A stretch of DNA of 64,000 bases, taken from Flagellimonas alvinocaridis (lineage in GTDB: Bacteria > Bacteroidota > Bacteroidia > Flavobacteriales > Flavobacteriaceae). Shown in pieces: positions 8,976 to 17,769 of this stretch (the stretch's first letter is position 1; each line of letters opens with the position of its first letter). A program made the translations under genes and the position numbers. Location of the stretch: the NCBI RefSeq assembly GCF_004916895.1, contig NZ_SNTZ01000004.1, positions 248,001 to 312,000 on the forward strand. The letters are read 5' to 3'. Below the pieces are notes generated by a model. That model worked only from the letters and a program-made list of their open reading frames with translations. It had not been told where the DNA came from and made no database searches.

Positions 8976-9113
8976 AACCCATCTTGAACCGTATCAAGGT
9001 CATTCCCTAATCCAAAAGGGGCGTTCACTCATTACAGGTTTCTTTCGGATGATTTTCAAAGTAGTTTAAGGGTACGAACTGCGACCCTCACGGGCCAATA
9101 AAACTTGAAAATC

Positions 9114-9824
9114 ATGGAACCAAAGAAAAATCAACATGTGGAATTGAAACGGAACAGTCTCCTTTATTTTTTTATGGGGATGTTCTTGGTATTGCTCCTT
9201 ATCTACACCGCGTTGGAGTGGAAAACGTATGACCCTGAAATAGATTGGGATTATGCAAAACTACACGTTCAAGATGAGCTAATTGAAGAAGTGCCCATCA
9301 CTAAAATTGAACTTCCCAAACCCAAAATCATCCAAGCACCTCCGGTTATTGAAATTGCCCCTGACGATGAAGAAATTATTGAAACCATTATCGAATCCAT
9401 AGAACCTGATCAGGATACAGAAATTGCACCTATTGAAGATATAGCGGTGGCCAGTGATGACATACCTGAATTTGTTCCCTGGGTATTGATTGAAGACGCC
9501 CCAATATTTCCAGGTTGCGAAAATGTAACCGATAAAGAAGAAAAGAAGATTTGTTTTCAGAATATGATGCAAAGACATATCCAAAAAAATATCCGCTATC
9601 CTGAAATTGCCCAAGAAATGGGCTTGGAAGGCCGCGTAAATGTGGTGTTCACCATTCAAAAGGATGGCACCATCGGCGATGTGCGCATGCGTGGTCCCCA
9701 TGAAAGTTTGGAAGGCGAAGCGGCCCGTATCATCTCCAAACTACCCCGGATGACTCCGGGCAAGCAACGGGGAAATGCCGTAAAGGTACCCTTCTCTATA
9801 CCCATTACGTTTAAATTGAATTGA
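9114..9824 (+). CDS. TonB-family energy transducer
   Basis: The 236-residue protein has one N-terminal membrane helix (LLYFFMGMFLVLLLIYTAL), an acidic, proline-containing periplasmic linker, and a C-terminal TonB domain (~155-236) with the typical YPEIAQEMGLEGRV start and VPFSIPITFKLN end. It should couple the inner-membrane proton-motive force (ExbBD) to TonB-dependent outer-membrane receptors. The ATG at 9114 is preferred to an in-frame TTG at 9105. No exbB or exbD lies nearby. It converges on the pyrophosphatase gene with a shared terminator between them. Confidence 0.88.
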   Translation: MEPKKNQHVELKRNSLLYFFMGMFLVLLLIYTALEWKTYDPEIDWDYAKLHVQDELIEEVPITKIELPKPKIIQAPPVIEIAPDDEEIIETIIESIEPDQDTEIAPIEDIAVASDDIPEFVPWVLIEDAPIFPGCENVTDKEEKKICFQNMMQRHIQKNIRYPEIAQEMGLEGRVNVVFTIQKDGTIGDVRMRGPHESLEGEAARIISKLPRMTPGKQRGNAVKVPFSIPITFKLN

Positions 9825-9828
9825 TTTA

Positions 9829-9934
9829 AGATTTCTCACACTCCCTTTAGCTCCCTCGCAAGCTCGGGACAGGAGTTCGAAATGACGGTAGAAACGCAAG
9901 GTCATTTCGAAGAAGCGTAGCGACTGAGAAATCT
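9829..9934. repeat. Palindromic intergenic repeat element
   Basis: The element is bounded by a perfect 10-base inverted repeat, AGATTTCTCA (9829-9838) and TGAGAAATCT (9925-9934), and contains a second one, TTCGAAATGAC (9876-9886) and GTCATTTCGAA (9901-9911). It lies between two convergent genes. Elements with the GTCATTTCGAA...GAGAAATCT signature are dispersed in many Flavobacteriaceae genomes; a shorter relative is at 21504-21564. Confidence 0.75.
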
Positions 9935-9955
9935 AATATAGACTGAATTAACAAT

Positions 9956-9986
9956 AAAAAAAACCACGCCAAAGGCGTGGTTTTTA
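9956..9986. terminator. Bidirectional terminator between tonB and hppA
   Basis: AAACCACGCC, loop AAA, GGCGTGGTTT form a strong stem flanked by an A-run on the left and a T-run on the right, so it can stop transcription from both of the converging genes. Confidence 0.9.
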
Positions 9987-10007
9987 TTCGTATTGAAAGC
10001 AAGTACT

Positions 10008-12407
10008 TTATTGCTTCGTCTTGTTTTTGAATGCTTCCACCAATTGCTCTACCTCTTCTTTGGTATCAGCAGTGAACTCTTCTATCTCATCCACAATTTC
10101 ACCATTGGCCTCATACGTTGAAGTAACAATGGCTTTGTAGGCACCATCAGCAGTATTGCTTACCTCCACCAAGAACTTCTTCTCAATGGTTTTGGTTTCC
10201 TTCATTCCTTCCTCAGAAATGGTGATGACCGTACCGTTTTCCTTGACCATGCTCAACTCATCCGTTGAAGAGAGACTTACCAAACTTGGCGCGATGACCA
10301 AAGCCACAACGGACATCAATTTCAACAAAATGTTCAAGGATGGTCCTGAGGTATCCTTGAAAGGATCCCCAACAGTATCTCCAACTACGGCAGCTTTATG
10401 GGCATCAGAACCTTTACGGCCTTCACTCTCGATGGTCTTCTTGGCATTATCCCAAGCACCTCCGGCATTGGATTGGAAGATGGCCATCAACACCCCGGCA
10501 GTGGTTACACCGGCCAACAATCCGCCCAACATTTCGGCACCTCCAATAAACCCAACGGCCACTGGAACGGCAATCGCCAACAATCCTGGGAAAACCATTT
10601 CCTTAATGGAAGCCTGTGTGGAAATGGCCACACACTTTTCATATTCGGCCACACCATCGGCGGCATCAAAAATCTTTCTATCTTCTTCAGTAGCTTTTGA
10701 AATATCAGCATCGTATTTACGCATTACCTCAAGGGCCGCTTTCAATTGGGGAATATCCCTAAACTGACGACGTACTTCCTCAATCATGGCCATGGCAGCT
10801 CTACCTACGGCATTCATGGAAAGAGCCGAGAACACGAAAGGAAGCATTCCCCCGATCAATAGTCCCGCCATAATATCCGGTTGAGATACATCAATGGATG
10901 TTACGCCGGCAGTCTTCATGAATGCTGCGAACAACGCCAAGGCAGTCAAAGCAGCAGAAGCAATGGCAAAACCTTTACCAATGGCAGCGGTAGTGTTTCC
11001 AACAGCATCCAATTTATCGGTGCGCTCACGTACTTCGCTTGGCAATTCGGCCATCTCGGCAATACCACCCGCATTGTCGGAAATAGGCCCGTAGGCATCA
11101 ACCGCCAACTGGATGCCGGTATTGGCCAACATCCCTACGGCCGCGATAGCTATACCGTATAATCCAGCAAAATAATGTGAAACCAAAATCGCAGCGGCAA
11201 TCAATATGATTGGAATGGCAGTGGACATCATACCCACACCTAAACCGGCGATAATGTTTGTGGCAGAACCAGTTTCGGACTGACGCACAATGGAGTTAAC
11301 AGGTTTAGTTCCTGTTCCTGTATAATATTCGGTGACCTTACCTACCAATAATCCGGCAACAAGACCGGCGATGGTAGCCCAGAAAACACCCATTGAAGTA
11401 TATTCTTTTCCTCCTTCAACCCATGACTCTGGAAGCATTCCTGAAATCAAGAAATAGGATGCCACCAACATTAGAGCGGCAGAGCCAAATTCACCAATGT
11501 TCAATGCAGTCTGCGGATTTCCACCATCCTTTACTTTAACAAAGAAAGTCCCGATAATGGACATTACAATCCCCACTGCGGCCAAAGCCAAGGGAAGATA
11601 TACCGCTCCAAGACCATCAAAAGCGGCTTGGAATTCTGGAAGACCTGCAAATACAGCACCCAATACCATGGTACCTATTATAGAACCCACGTATGATTCA
11701 AAAAGGTCGGCACCCATTCCAGCAACATCACCAACATTGTCACCAACGTTGTCCGCAATGGTTGCAGGGTTAAGAGGGTGGTCTTCAGGAATACCTGCCT
11801 CTACCTTACCAACAAGGTCGGCACCAACATCTGCCGCCTTTGTGTATATACCTCCACCCACACGGGCGAAAAGAGCTATGGAAGATGCACCCAATGAGAA
11901 CCCGGATAGTACATTCAATACTTCACCCAAGGCCCACCCTTGTCCGCTATAAATCATAAAAAGTCCGCTCAATCCCAAGACACCAAGGCCCACAACGCCG
12001 AGACCCATTACGGCTCCACCGGCAAATGCTACTTCCAAGGCCTTGCCCAAAGAAGTCCTAGCAGCATTTGTGGTACGTACGTTTGCTTTGGTGGCAACTT
12101 TCATTCCGATAAAACCAGCCAAAGCAGAGCAAATGGCCCCAACAATAAAGGAAACGGCCACCATGCCATTGGAACCTGCCTCATTGCTACCCTTGAAGAA
12201 AAGTAGAATAGCCACGGCTACAACAAAAATGCTCAATATTTTATATTCAGCCTTCAAGAACGACATTGCTCCATCTGCAATGTTCTTGGCAATTCTTGCC
12301 ATCTTTTCATCCCCGACTTCCTGTTTGGAGATCCATACGTTTTTAATGAACACGTACAGTAGGCCCAGGATACCAAATACGGGCAAAAACTTTACAATCA
12401 AATCCAT
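10008..12407 (-). CDS. hppA: Membrane-bound ion-pumping pyrophosphatase, K+-dependent type
   Basis: The 799-residue, many-helix protein hydrolyses pyrophosphate and pumps H+ and/or Na+ across the inner membrane. The substrate motif [13 protein letters not shown] followed by [15 protein letters not shown] is intact (~190-225), as is the C-terminal [18 protein letters not shown]. The residue pair in [10 protein letters not shown] marks the K+-dependent subfamily (independent ones have Lys in GNTTKA), the group that includes Na+ pumps. After the last expected helix ([13 protein letters not shown]) there is an extra soluble tail of roughly 90 acidic residues. The soluble pyrophosphatase gene lies just upstream with its own terminator. 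Confidence 0.95.
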   Translation of the reverse strand: MDLIVKFLPVFGILGLLYVFIKNVWISKQEVGDEKMARIAKNIADGAMSFLKAEYKILSIFVVAVAILLFFKGSNEAGSNGMVAVSFIVGAICSALAGFIGMKVATKANVRTTNAARTSLGKALEVAFAGGAVMGLGVVGLGVLGLSGLFMIYSGQGWALGEVLNVLSGFSLGASSIALFARVGGGIYTKAADVGADLVGKVEAGIPEDHPLNPATIADNVGDNVGDVAGMGADLFESYVGSIIGTMVLGAVFAGLPEFQAAFDGLGAVYLPLALAAVGIVMSIIGTFFVKVKDGGNPQTALNIGEFGSAALMLVASYFLISGMLPESWVEGGKEYTSMGVFWATIAGLVAGLLVGKVTEYYTGTGTKPVNSIVRQSETGSATNIIAGLGVGMMSTAIPIILIAAAILVSHYFAGLYGIAIAAVGMLANTGIQLAVDAYGPISDNAGGIAEMAELPSEVRERTDKLDAVGNTTAAIGKGFAIASAALTALALFAAFMKTAGVTSIDVSQPDIMAGLLIGGMLPFVFSALSMNAVGRAAMAMIEEVRRQFRDIPQLKAALEVMRKYDADISKATEEDRKIFDAADGVAEYEKCVAISTQASIKEMVFPGLLAIAVPVAVGFIGGAEMLGGLLAGVTTAGVLMAIFQSNAGGAWDNAKKTIESEGRKGSDAHKAAVVGDTVGDPFKDTSGPSLNILLKLMSVVALVIAPSLVSLSSTDELSMVKENGTVITISEEGMKETKTIEKKFLVEVSNTADGAYKAIVTSTYEANGEIVDEIEEFTADTKEEVEQLVEAFKNKTKQ

Positions 12408-12465
12408 AGTTTGTAGTTATTTAAGATTTTTTTAATGGCAGCTAATGTAGTAAAATACGAAGTAA

Positions 12466-12500
12466 TAAAAAAAATGCGCTTTTATTTAGTAAAAGCGCAT
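12466..12500 (-). terminator. Terminator after ppa
   Basis: ATGCGCTTTT (12474-12483) and AAAAGCGCAT (12491-12500) form a ten-base stem, followed on the minus strand by a run of T. It lies between ppa and hppA and separates their transcripts. Confidence 0.85.
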
Positions 12501-12520
12501 AAATTCTTGGTGATTGTTCC

Positions 12521-13048
12521 TTAAATGGTATAGGTACGTTTCTTTTTGTGTTCACTTTCATCATAGCGTTTCACACATTCGTGGTAAATCGCTATGGCTT
12601 CGTCCACACCACCCCAGCCTCCGGTGTCGACCTTTTTCTTTTCCAAGTCCTTATACACCTGGAAAAAGTGCTCGATTTCCTTTAGTCTATGAGGATTCAG
12701 TTCGCTGATATCATCCCTCTTGCTCCAGATAGGGTCGGAAACAGGAACACAAATCAACTTTTCATCAGGTCCCTTTTCATCGGTCATATGGAAGACCCCC
12801 ACAGGCTTCACCTCCATAACCACCATGGGGTAGGTAGGTTCGGTACCCAACACCAATACATCCAAGGGGTCATGGTCCAAGGCCAAGGTCTCGGGAACAA
12901 AACCGTAGTCCCCAGGATACATCATTGAGGAAAACAGGGTTCGATCGAACCGAATCTTATGCAAGGTAAAGTCGTACTCGTATTTGTTTCGGCTACCTTT
13001 TGGAATTTCAATTAGTACATCAAAGGTAACGGGTTCTCTTTTGGACAT
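12521..13048 (-). CDS. ppa: Inorganic pyrophosphatase, soluble family I
   Basis: The 175-residue enzyme hydrolyses pyrophosphate in the cytosol. It has the family I signature: EIPKGSRNKYEYD, the YPGDYGFVPETL segment, and the metal-binding DPLDVLVLG. The ATG at 13048 gives MSKREPVTFDVLIEIPKG; an in-frame TTG 24 bases earlier is also possible but would place the start on the promoter box. It precedes the membrane pyrophosphatase on the same strand. Confidence 0.95.
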   Translation of the reverse strand: MSKREPVTFDVLIEIPKGSRNKYEYDFTLHKIRFDRTLFSSMMYPGDYGFVPETLALDHDPLDVLVLGTEPTYPMVVMEVKPVGVFHMTDEKGPDEKLICVPVSDPIWSKRDDISELNPHRLKEIEHFFQVYKDLEKKKVDTGGWGGVDEAIAIYHECVKRYDESEHKKKRTYTI

Positions 13049-13069
13049 GTTTGAAGTTTTATTTTTTTG

Positions 13070-13077
13070 CAAAAATA
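13070..13077 (-). promoter_or_regulatory. -7 box of the ppa promoter
   Basis: TATTTTTG on the minus strand fits TAnnTTTG and ends 21 bases before the ppa ATG. There is no TTG at the expected distance upstream. Confidence 0.45.
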
Positions 13078-13124
13078 GCCTGTACAGATGGAATGGGGTA
13101 ATGAAATTGCGTTATTCGTATTAA

Positions 13125-15620
13125 TTAAAAATTAAATCCGAAGGTTCCGGTGATTCCAAACGGACGTGCATCTGGGTTATCTAGATAATTCCCCCTAAAA
13201 TTGAAATCGATCCGCAAAATCTTGAAGATGTTCCCCACCCCAAAGGAATATTCCCAATAAATTTGATCTTCTGGAGCCATCAATGGGATGTTGGCGGGGG
13301 CACTCAGTGCGATGTTTTCATCGGAAAGCTGGCCCCATGCCCCTCTCAATCCAACAATTTCACGCAGGTTGAACTTGCGCAAAAATGGAATTCTGGAGAA
13401 CAGTCTCCCATTAAAATTGTGCTCCAAATGCACGGTGGCATAGGTATCGGTCACAAATTCGTAAAAATCCAAGTTGGGAAATACATTGTAGAGTGAAAAC
13501 AAAGTTTGGTTTCCAGGAACAACACTCAGAAGAGCCAAAGGCACTTCACCAAAGGTCTTTCCAAGTTCCACACTGGTGGTCAACCTTCCAAATCCGCCTA
13601 CCTGCCAAGGTTTTCGATATGAAAATTGGAGGCGCTCATAGTCAAAGTCACTTTCCAAAAAGCCACTTATACCTTTGGTATAATTCAATACCACTTCACT
13701 ATGGTCATCATTAATGTTGGCCCGTTCCACACCGTATCCAATGGTTCTTTTTCCTGGTGTATAGATGAGCGTAGTGCTAACATCAAATTGTTTTACTTCT
13801 GATGAAATGCCCGTTGGTGAATCGGCATCCACATAATCCAAATTAAAGGCATCGGGCAAGGCTGAGCCCAGAGTACGCAAGGAACTTCCCAAACGTATCC
13901 TGAAATTTTTTACTGGCTCCATTTCCAAGCCCAATGTGGAAAGATTGATATTGGTAAGCCTATCATTGGAACCTACGGTGACTAAGGAGGACGAAGCAAT
14001 ACTCCTGCCCAGAACATCATTGGTGCTGGTAAGGCTTAGTCCCAACTGCTCTATATCCCTTCGGTTCCCCCCGGAAAGAATCAATCTGGTCTTTCGATCT
14101 AGCAAGAACTTACCCGAAAGTCCATGCTTGAATTTATGGTCACTAAACCCGTAGGCCATATAGCCTTCCAGACGCCAAGTATCGTTCTGTCCAAAATAGG
14201 TGCGGGCCCCTCCCCTAATCCGCATTCCCTCCGCATCATTATAGCCGAAGGTGCTGTAGACATCCCCGATATCTATGTTCCACTTGTCTATTTCGATGTA
14301 CCCAGAACCTAAAATACTTACAATATCATAGTACGTTCGGAATTTGGGAACGGTCTTTAGGGTGTCCAAAAGTTTAAAAATCCCTGATTCGTCATCACTG
14401 AGACTTTCCAAACGGGCATTTTTCCAGAAAGTGGTATCCTGGGAAAAAACCCTTGGGTCATAAGGGTCTGATTCCGCTTTATAGAAAGGCTCGGGCCGAC
14501 TTACATCAAACTCATAATTATCAAAGACCGTGGTGCGCTTTCCGTACACCCCTCTTGATTTTTCCTTTTTGGAAAAGGCAAAGTCGCTTAGCATATAGTC
14601 CCGTTTCAGCAAAAAGACCGAATCGTTGACCACATCAAAATCCTGTTCAATATAAATGTCCTTTACCCAATTGATGTTGGCACTCTTGGTGACCTGCATG
14701 TTAATCTTCTTGATGGCAAAGGTGGTATCGTTTACCCAAAAATCTCCTTTAAAGGTAAGCTCGTTCTTTCTCCTTGGATAATAGATGATGTTGTAGCACC
14801 ATTTATTATCGATATAGGTGCTATCAGATAACACGTAGTTATAGGTGTCTATCCCAGTTTTGGACAATGGACTGGTAAAACTTTTATCAAAAAACCGCAG
14901 GTAATTATCGTAGATATCATAATCAGAGTACAAGTCTTCCACAAATGCGGTAATGGCCTGGTTTCCTTCAAATCCCGAGCTTTTGTTCCCCAAGACATCT
15001 TCTTTCTCACGATTTAGGATGTTATCACCATACACCTTGGAAAAGGTTTCATTCAAAAAGAAAGGCAAATAGGTCTTTCCTGTAATCCTCGAAGTATCCA
15101 AATCCTCAAACATAAATTCCAATCCCCTGAACAGCTTGCTTTGAATCAGGGCGCTATCTATGGTATTTAGGTCAAACTCTATTTTCTCGTATTTATCGTA
15201 TTTGTACTGTTTGAACTTACGGACTCCGTTTTCGCGTTTCTTGGCCCAGATTTTTCTAAGAATATCAATGGCCGGGTTATCTTTTTTGGACTGCTTTCCC
15301 GTGTACACAATAACCTCCTTGAGTTGCTCCATGGATTCGTTCAATACAATCTCCATTCCGTAGTTCACCTTTTGGGGCAAATGAATATCTCTGCTTTCAT
15401 AACCGATAAAAGTGACCGTTATAGTTTCATAAGTATCATCTGATTCTAGATAAAACCTACCATTGTCATTGGTAATGGTCCCTTCAGAGGAATTTTTAAA
15501 GATAATATTGGCAAAGGCAATGGGATCTCCCAATTCGTCCAATATAATACCGCCCACCTTGGTCTGGGATAAAATGGACAAAGAGGAAAGTAAAAAGAAA
15601 ACAGCTAGGAATCTCTTCAT
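13125..15620 (-). CDS. DUF5686 outer-membrane protein with carboxypeptidase-regulatory-like N-domain
   Basis: The 831-residue protein has a signal peptide (MKRFLAVFFLLSSLSILSQ), then a CarboxypepD_reg-like beta-sandwich (~22-100, with the typical GGIILDELGDPIAFANI and TNDNGRFYL), and a long DUF5686 region that ends in strands typical of an outer-membrane barrel (final residues TFGFNF). Function of DUF5686 proteins is unknown; the N-domain is the one found on SusC/TonB receptors, so a surface role is inferred. It is monocistronic, with a terminator-bearing gap on the upstream side. Confidence 0.8.
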   Translation of the reverse strand: MKRFLAVFFLLSSLSILSQTKVGGIILDELGDPIAFANIIFKNSSEGTITNDNGRFYLESDDTYETITVTFIGYESRDIHLPQKVNYGMEIVLNESMEQLKEVIVYTGKQSKKDNPAIDILRKIWAKKRENGVRKFKQYKYDKYEKIEFDLNTIDSALIQSKLFRGLEFMFEDLDTSRITGKTYLPFFLNETFSKVYGDNILNREKEDVLGNKSSGFEGNQAITAFVEDLYSDYDIYDNYLRFFDKSFTSPLSKTGIDTYNYVLSDSTYIDNKWCYNIIYYPRRKNELTFKGDFWVNDTTFAIKKINMQVTKSANINWVKDIYIEQDFDVVNDSVFLLKRDYMLSDFAFSKKEKSRGVYGKRTTVFDNYEFDVSRPEPFYKAESDPYDPRVFSQDTTFWKNARLESLSDDESGIFKLLDTLKTVPKFRTYYDIVSILGSGYIEIDKWNIDIGDVYSTFGYNDAEGMRIRGGARTYFGQNDTWRLEGYMAYGFSDHKFKHGLSGKFLLDRKTRLILSGGNRRDIEQLGLSLTSTNDVLGRSIASSSLVTVGSNDRLTNINLSTLGLEMEPVKNFRIRLGSSLRTLGSALPDAFNLDYVDADSPTGISSEVKQFDVSTTLIYTPGKRTIGYGVERANINDDHSEVVLNYTKGISGFLESDFDYERLQFSYRKPWQVGGFGRLTTSVELGKTFGEVPLALLSVVPGNQTLFSLYNVFPNLDFYEFVTDTYATVHLEHNFNGRLFSRIPFLRKFNLREIVGLRGAWGQLSDENIALSAPANIPLMAPEDQIYWEYSFGVGNIFKILRIDFNFRGNYLDNPDARPFGITGTFGFNF

Positions 15621-15688
15621 ATGTTGATATATGGGGCATTGGGATAACCGCTAAGGTTCCCAACTGTACTTTAGGTCAAATTTTGGTT

Positions 15689-15696
15689 CAAAAGTA
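15689..15696 (-). promoter_or_regulatory. -7 box upstream of the DUF5686 gene
   Basis: TACTTTTG on the minus strand fits TAnnTTTG, 68 bases before the ATG at 15620. No matching TTG was found. Confidence 0.4.
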
Positions 15697-15720
15697 ACTT
15701 CTTATCAAAAACTGTTCCGT

Positions 15721-15753
15721 TAAAAAAGCCCCATCAACATGGTTGACGGGGCT
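15721..15753 (-). terminator. Terminator after pdhB
   Basis: On the minus strand AGCCCCGTCAACC and GGTTGATGGGGCT form a long stem followed by a T-run, 26 bases past the pdhB stop. Confidence 0.9.
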
Positions 15754-15778
15754 AATATACCTTACAAATATACGCAAG

Positions 15779-16756
15779 CTATTTATATAACACTTTCTTA
15801 ACAGCCTTAATCACATCCTCATGATTGGGCAACCATTCGGCCAAAAGAACGGGCGAATAGGGTGCCGGGGTGTCGGCCGTGTTCAACCTTACAATGGGGG
15901 CATCCAAATAATCGAATGCTTTATCCTGAACATGATAGATGATTTCGGAGGCCACATTTCCAAAAGGCCATGCTTCTTCCAAGATAACCATTCTATTGGT
16001 TTTCTTCACGGAATTAAGGATGGCATCATGGTCCATGGGACGCACGGTGCGCAAATCAATAATTTCGCAGCTAATGCCTTCTTTATCCAATTCATCAGCG
16101 GCCTTATAGGCTTCCTTGATGATTTTTCCGAAGGAAACAATGGTCACATCTGTTCCTTCTCTTTTGATATCAGCAACACCCAATGGAATCGTATACTCAC
16201 CTTCGGGCACTTCCCCTTTGTCACCATACATCTGTTCCGATTCCATGAAGATAACGGGGTCATCATCACGGATAGCCGCTTTCAACAATCCTTTGGCATC
16301 AGCTGGATTGGAAGGTACAACTACCTTCAATCCTGGACAGTTGGCAAACCAACTTTCAAAAGCTTGGGAGTGCGTAGCCGCCAATTGCCCCGCAGAAGCA
16401 GTTGGCCCCCTAAATACAATGGGACAGTTGAACTGCCCACCGGACATCTGGCGAATCTTAGCGGCATTATTTATAATCTGATCAATTCCCACCAAGGAGA
16501 AATTGAAAGTCATAAACTCTATAATGGGGCGGTTGCCATTCATGGCTGAACCTACACCGATACCGGCAAATCCCAACTCAGAAATGGGAGTATCCAATAC
16601 GCGTTCCGGTCCAAATTCGTCCAACATTCCTTTGGAAGCCTTGTAGGCCCCATTGTATTCCGCAACTTCCTCACCCATCAAATAAATGGTGTCGTCCCTT
16701 CGCATTTCCTCGGACATAGCTTCCGCAATTGCTTCCCTAAACTGTAGTGTTTTCAT
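15779..16756 (-). CDS. pdhB: Pyruvate dehydrogenase E1 component, beta subunit
   Basis: The 325-residue protein is the transketolase-like beta chain of the E1 heterotetramer that decarboxylates pyruvate with thiamine diphosphate. It shows the beta-subunit landmarks GEEVAEYNGAYKASKG (~28-43), DTPISELGFAGIGVGSA (~55-71), the FNCPIVFRGP strand (~107-116) and the C-terminal EEAWPFGNVASEI. The alpha chain and E2 are not in the window. A branched-chain 2-oxoacid dehydrogenase beta chain is the alternative, but the residues fit PdhB better. It is divergent from etfB, with the palindromic site between them. Confidence 0.9.
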   Translation of the reverse strand: MKTLQFREAIAEAMSEEMRRDDTIYLMGEEVAEYNGAYKASKGMLDEFGPERVLDTPISELGFAGIGVGSAMNGNRPIIEFMTFNFSLVGIDQIINNAAKIRQMSGGQFNCPIVFRGPTASAGQLAATHSQAFESWFANCPGLKVVVPSNPADAKGLLKAAIRDDDPVIFMESEQMYGDKGEVPEGEYTIPLGVADIKREGTDVTIVSFGKIIKEAYKAADELDKEGISCEIIDLRTVRPMDHDAILNSVKKTNRMVILEEAWPFGNVASEIIYHVQDKAFDYLDAPIVRLNTADTPAPYSPVLLAEWLPNHEDVIKAVKKVLYK

Positions 16757-16799
16757 TAACTGATGCTAAAAGTTTTGTTAGTGCGCTTAAAAACGCAAG

Positions 16800-16807
16800 C
16801 AAAAATA
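16800..16807 (-). promoter_or_regulatory. Possible -7 box of pdhB
   Basis: TATTTTTG on the minus strand fits TAnnTTTG. The nearest TTG (16824-16826) is only 16 bases upstream, shorter than usual. Confidence 0.35.
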
Positions 16808-16854
16808 GCAAAAACTAAAAGAACAATGCTTGGGGATAAATCAAAAAAACAGCA

Positions 16855-16882
16855 AAATTTATTATGCATGCATAATAAATTT
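16855..16882. promoter_or_regulatory. 28-base perfect palindrome, putative operator of etfBA
   Basis: The core ATTATGCATGCATAAT (16861-16876) is extended by six bases on each side to a perfect 28-base palindrome. It overlaps the -33 region of the etfB promoter. The identical 16-base core recurs at 45686-45701 in front of a GDSL-lipase-like lipoprotein gene, so it is probably the binding site of a dimeric regulator shared by these genes. Confidence 0.7.
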
Positions 16883-16896
16883 ATGAATTTAATAGC

Positions 16897-16904
16897 TATC
16901 TTTG
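16897..16904 (+). promoter_or_regulatory. -7 box of etfB
   Basis: TATCTTTG fits TAnnTTTG and lies 22 bases before the etfB ATG. The -33 region has no TTG and is covered by the palindrome, which would suit an activator or a repressor. Confidence 0.55.
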
Positions 16905-16926
16905 AAACCATAAACCTTAAGTACCT

Positions 16927-17673
16927 ATGAAGATTTTAGTTTGCATTAGCAATGTACCAGATACCACCTCCAAAATAAACTTTTCGGATGGTGACACCAA
17001 GTTTGATACAAATGGGGTGCAGTTTGTGATTAATCCCAATGATGAGTTTGGATTGACTCGCGCCATGTGGTTCAAGGAAAAGCAAGGAGCTACCGTACAT
17101 GTGGCCACTGTGGGCGGTCCCCAGACCGAACCCACCATTCGCAAGGCATTGGCCATTGGGGCCGATGAAGCCATACGGGTGAATGCCGAACCCACCGACG
17201 GCTTTTTTGTGGCCAAACAATTGGCCGAAATTGTTAAGAATGGAGGGTATGACCTTGTCATAGCAGGCAGGGAATCCATTGACTACAATGGAGGCATGGT
17301 CCCTGGGATTTTGGCCACCCTTTTGGACATGAATTTTGTGAACACCTGCATTGGCTTGGAGGTCGATGGCAATACCGCAACGGCACTTCGCGAAATTGAT
17401 GGTGGTAAAGAAAAATTGAGCACTTCCCTACCCTTGGTCATTGGAGGCCAAAAAGGATTGGTACAGGAAAGCGACCTTCGCATTCCCAATATGCGTGGAA
17501 TCATGATGGCCCGCCAAAAGGCACTGAATGTCGTGGAGCCTGTGGAAGCTTCACAACCCACACAAGACCAAAAATTTGAGAAACCGGCACCAAAAGGACA
17601 GGTGAAACTGGTTGATGCGGATAATGTTGGGGAATTGGTGAACCTATTGCACAACGAAGCTAAAGTGATTTAG
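16927..17673 (+). CDS. etfB: Electron transfer flavoprotein, beta subunit
   Basis: The 248-residue protein is the small ETF subunit, which carries electrons from acyl-CoA and other dehydrogenases to the respiratory chain. It has the ETF-beta hallmarks: MKILVCISNVPDT start, TVGGPQTEPTIRKALAIGADEA (~60-80), GRESIDYNGGMVPGILA and RIPNMRGIMMARQK (~181-194), the family signature. It precedes etfA by 96 bases containing two stem-loops. The palindromic operator and -7 box lie directly upstream. Confidence 0.95.
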   Translation: MKILVCISNVPDTTSKINFSDGDTKFDTNGVQFVINPNDEFGLTRAMWFKEKQGATVHVATVGGPQTEPTIRKALAIGADEAIRVNAEPTDGFFVAKQLAEIVKNGGYDLVIAGRESIDYNGGMVPGILATLLDMNFVNTCIGLEVDGNTATALREIDGGKEKLSTSLPLVIGGQKGLVQESDLRIPNMRGIMMARQKALNVVEPVEASQPTQDQKFEKPAPKGQVKLVDADNVGELVNLLHNEAKVI

Positions 17674-17686
17674 GCACAGCTAAATC

Positions 17687-17749
17687 ATTCCGAACTCGTT
17701 TCGGAATCCATTTGAAAAAGTCATAAGGTTCCTGAAACAAGTTCAGGAA
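17687..17749. repeat. Two stem-loops between etfB and etfA (dispersed-repeat-like)
   Basis: ATTCCGAA (17687-17694) pairs with TTCGGAAT (17700-17707), and TTCCTGAA (17729-17736) pairs with TTCAGGAA (17742-17749). Hairpins of the GAACTTGTTTC / GAAACAAGTTC kind are dispersed in flavobacterial genomes, and both halves here are of that kind. They lie inside an operon, so they could also set the relative amounts of EtfB and EtfA through transcript stability. Confidence 0.6.
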
Positions 17750-17769
17750 AAAATTTTAAAAAAATTTTT

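Noticed and set aside
9105..9113. TTG start for the TonB gene
   Set aside because: The ATG nine bases later is the more usual start and gives the expected short cytoplasmic end.
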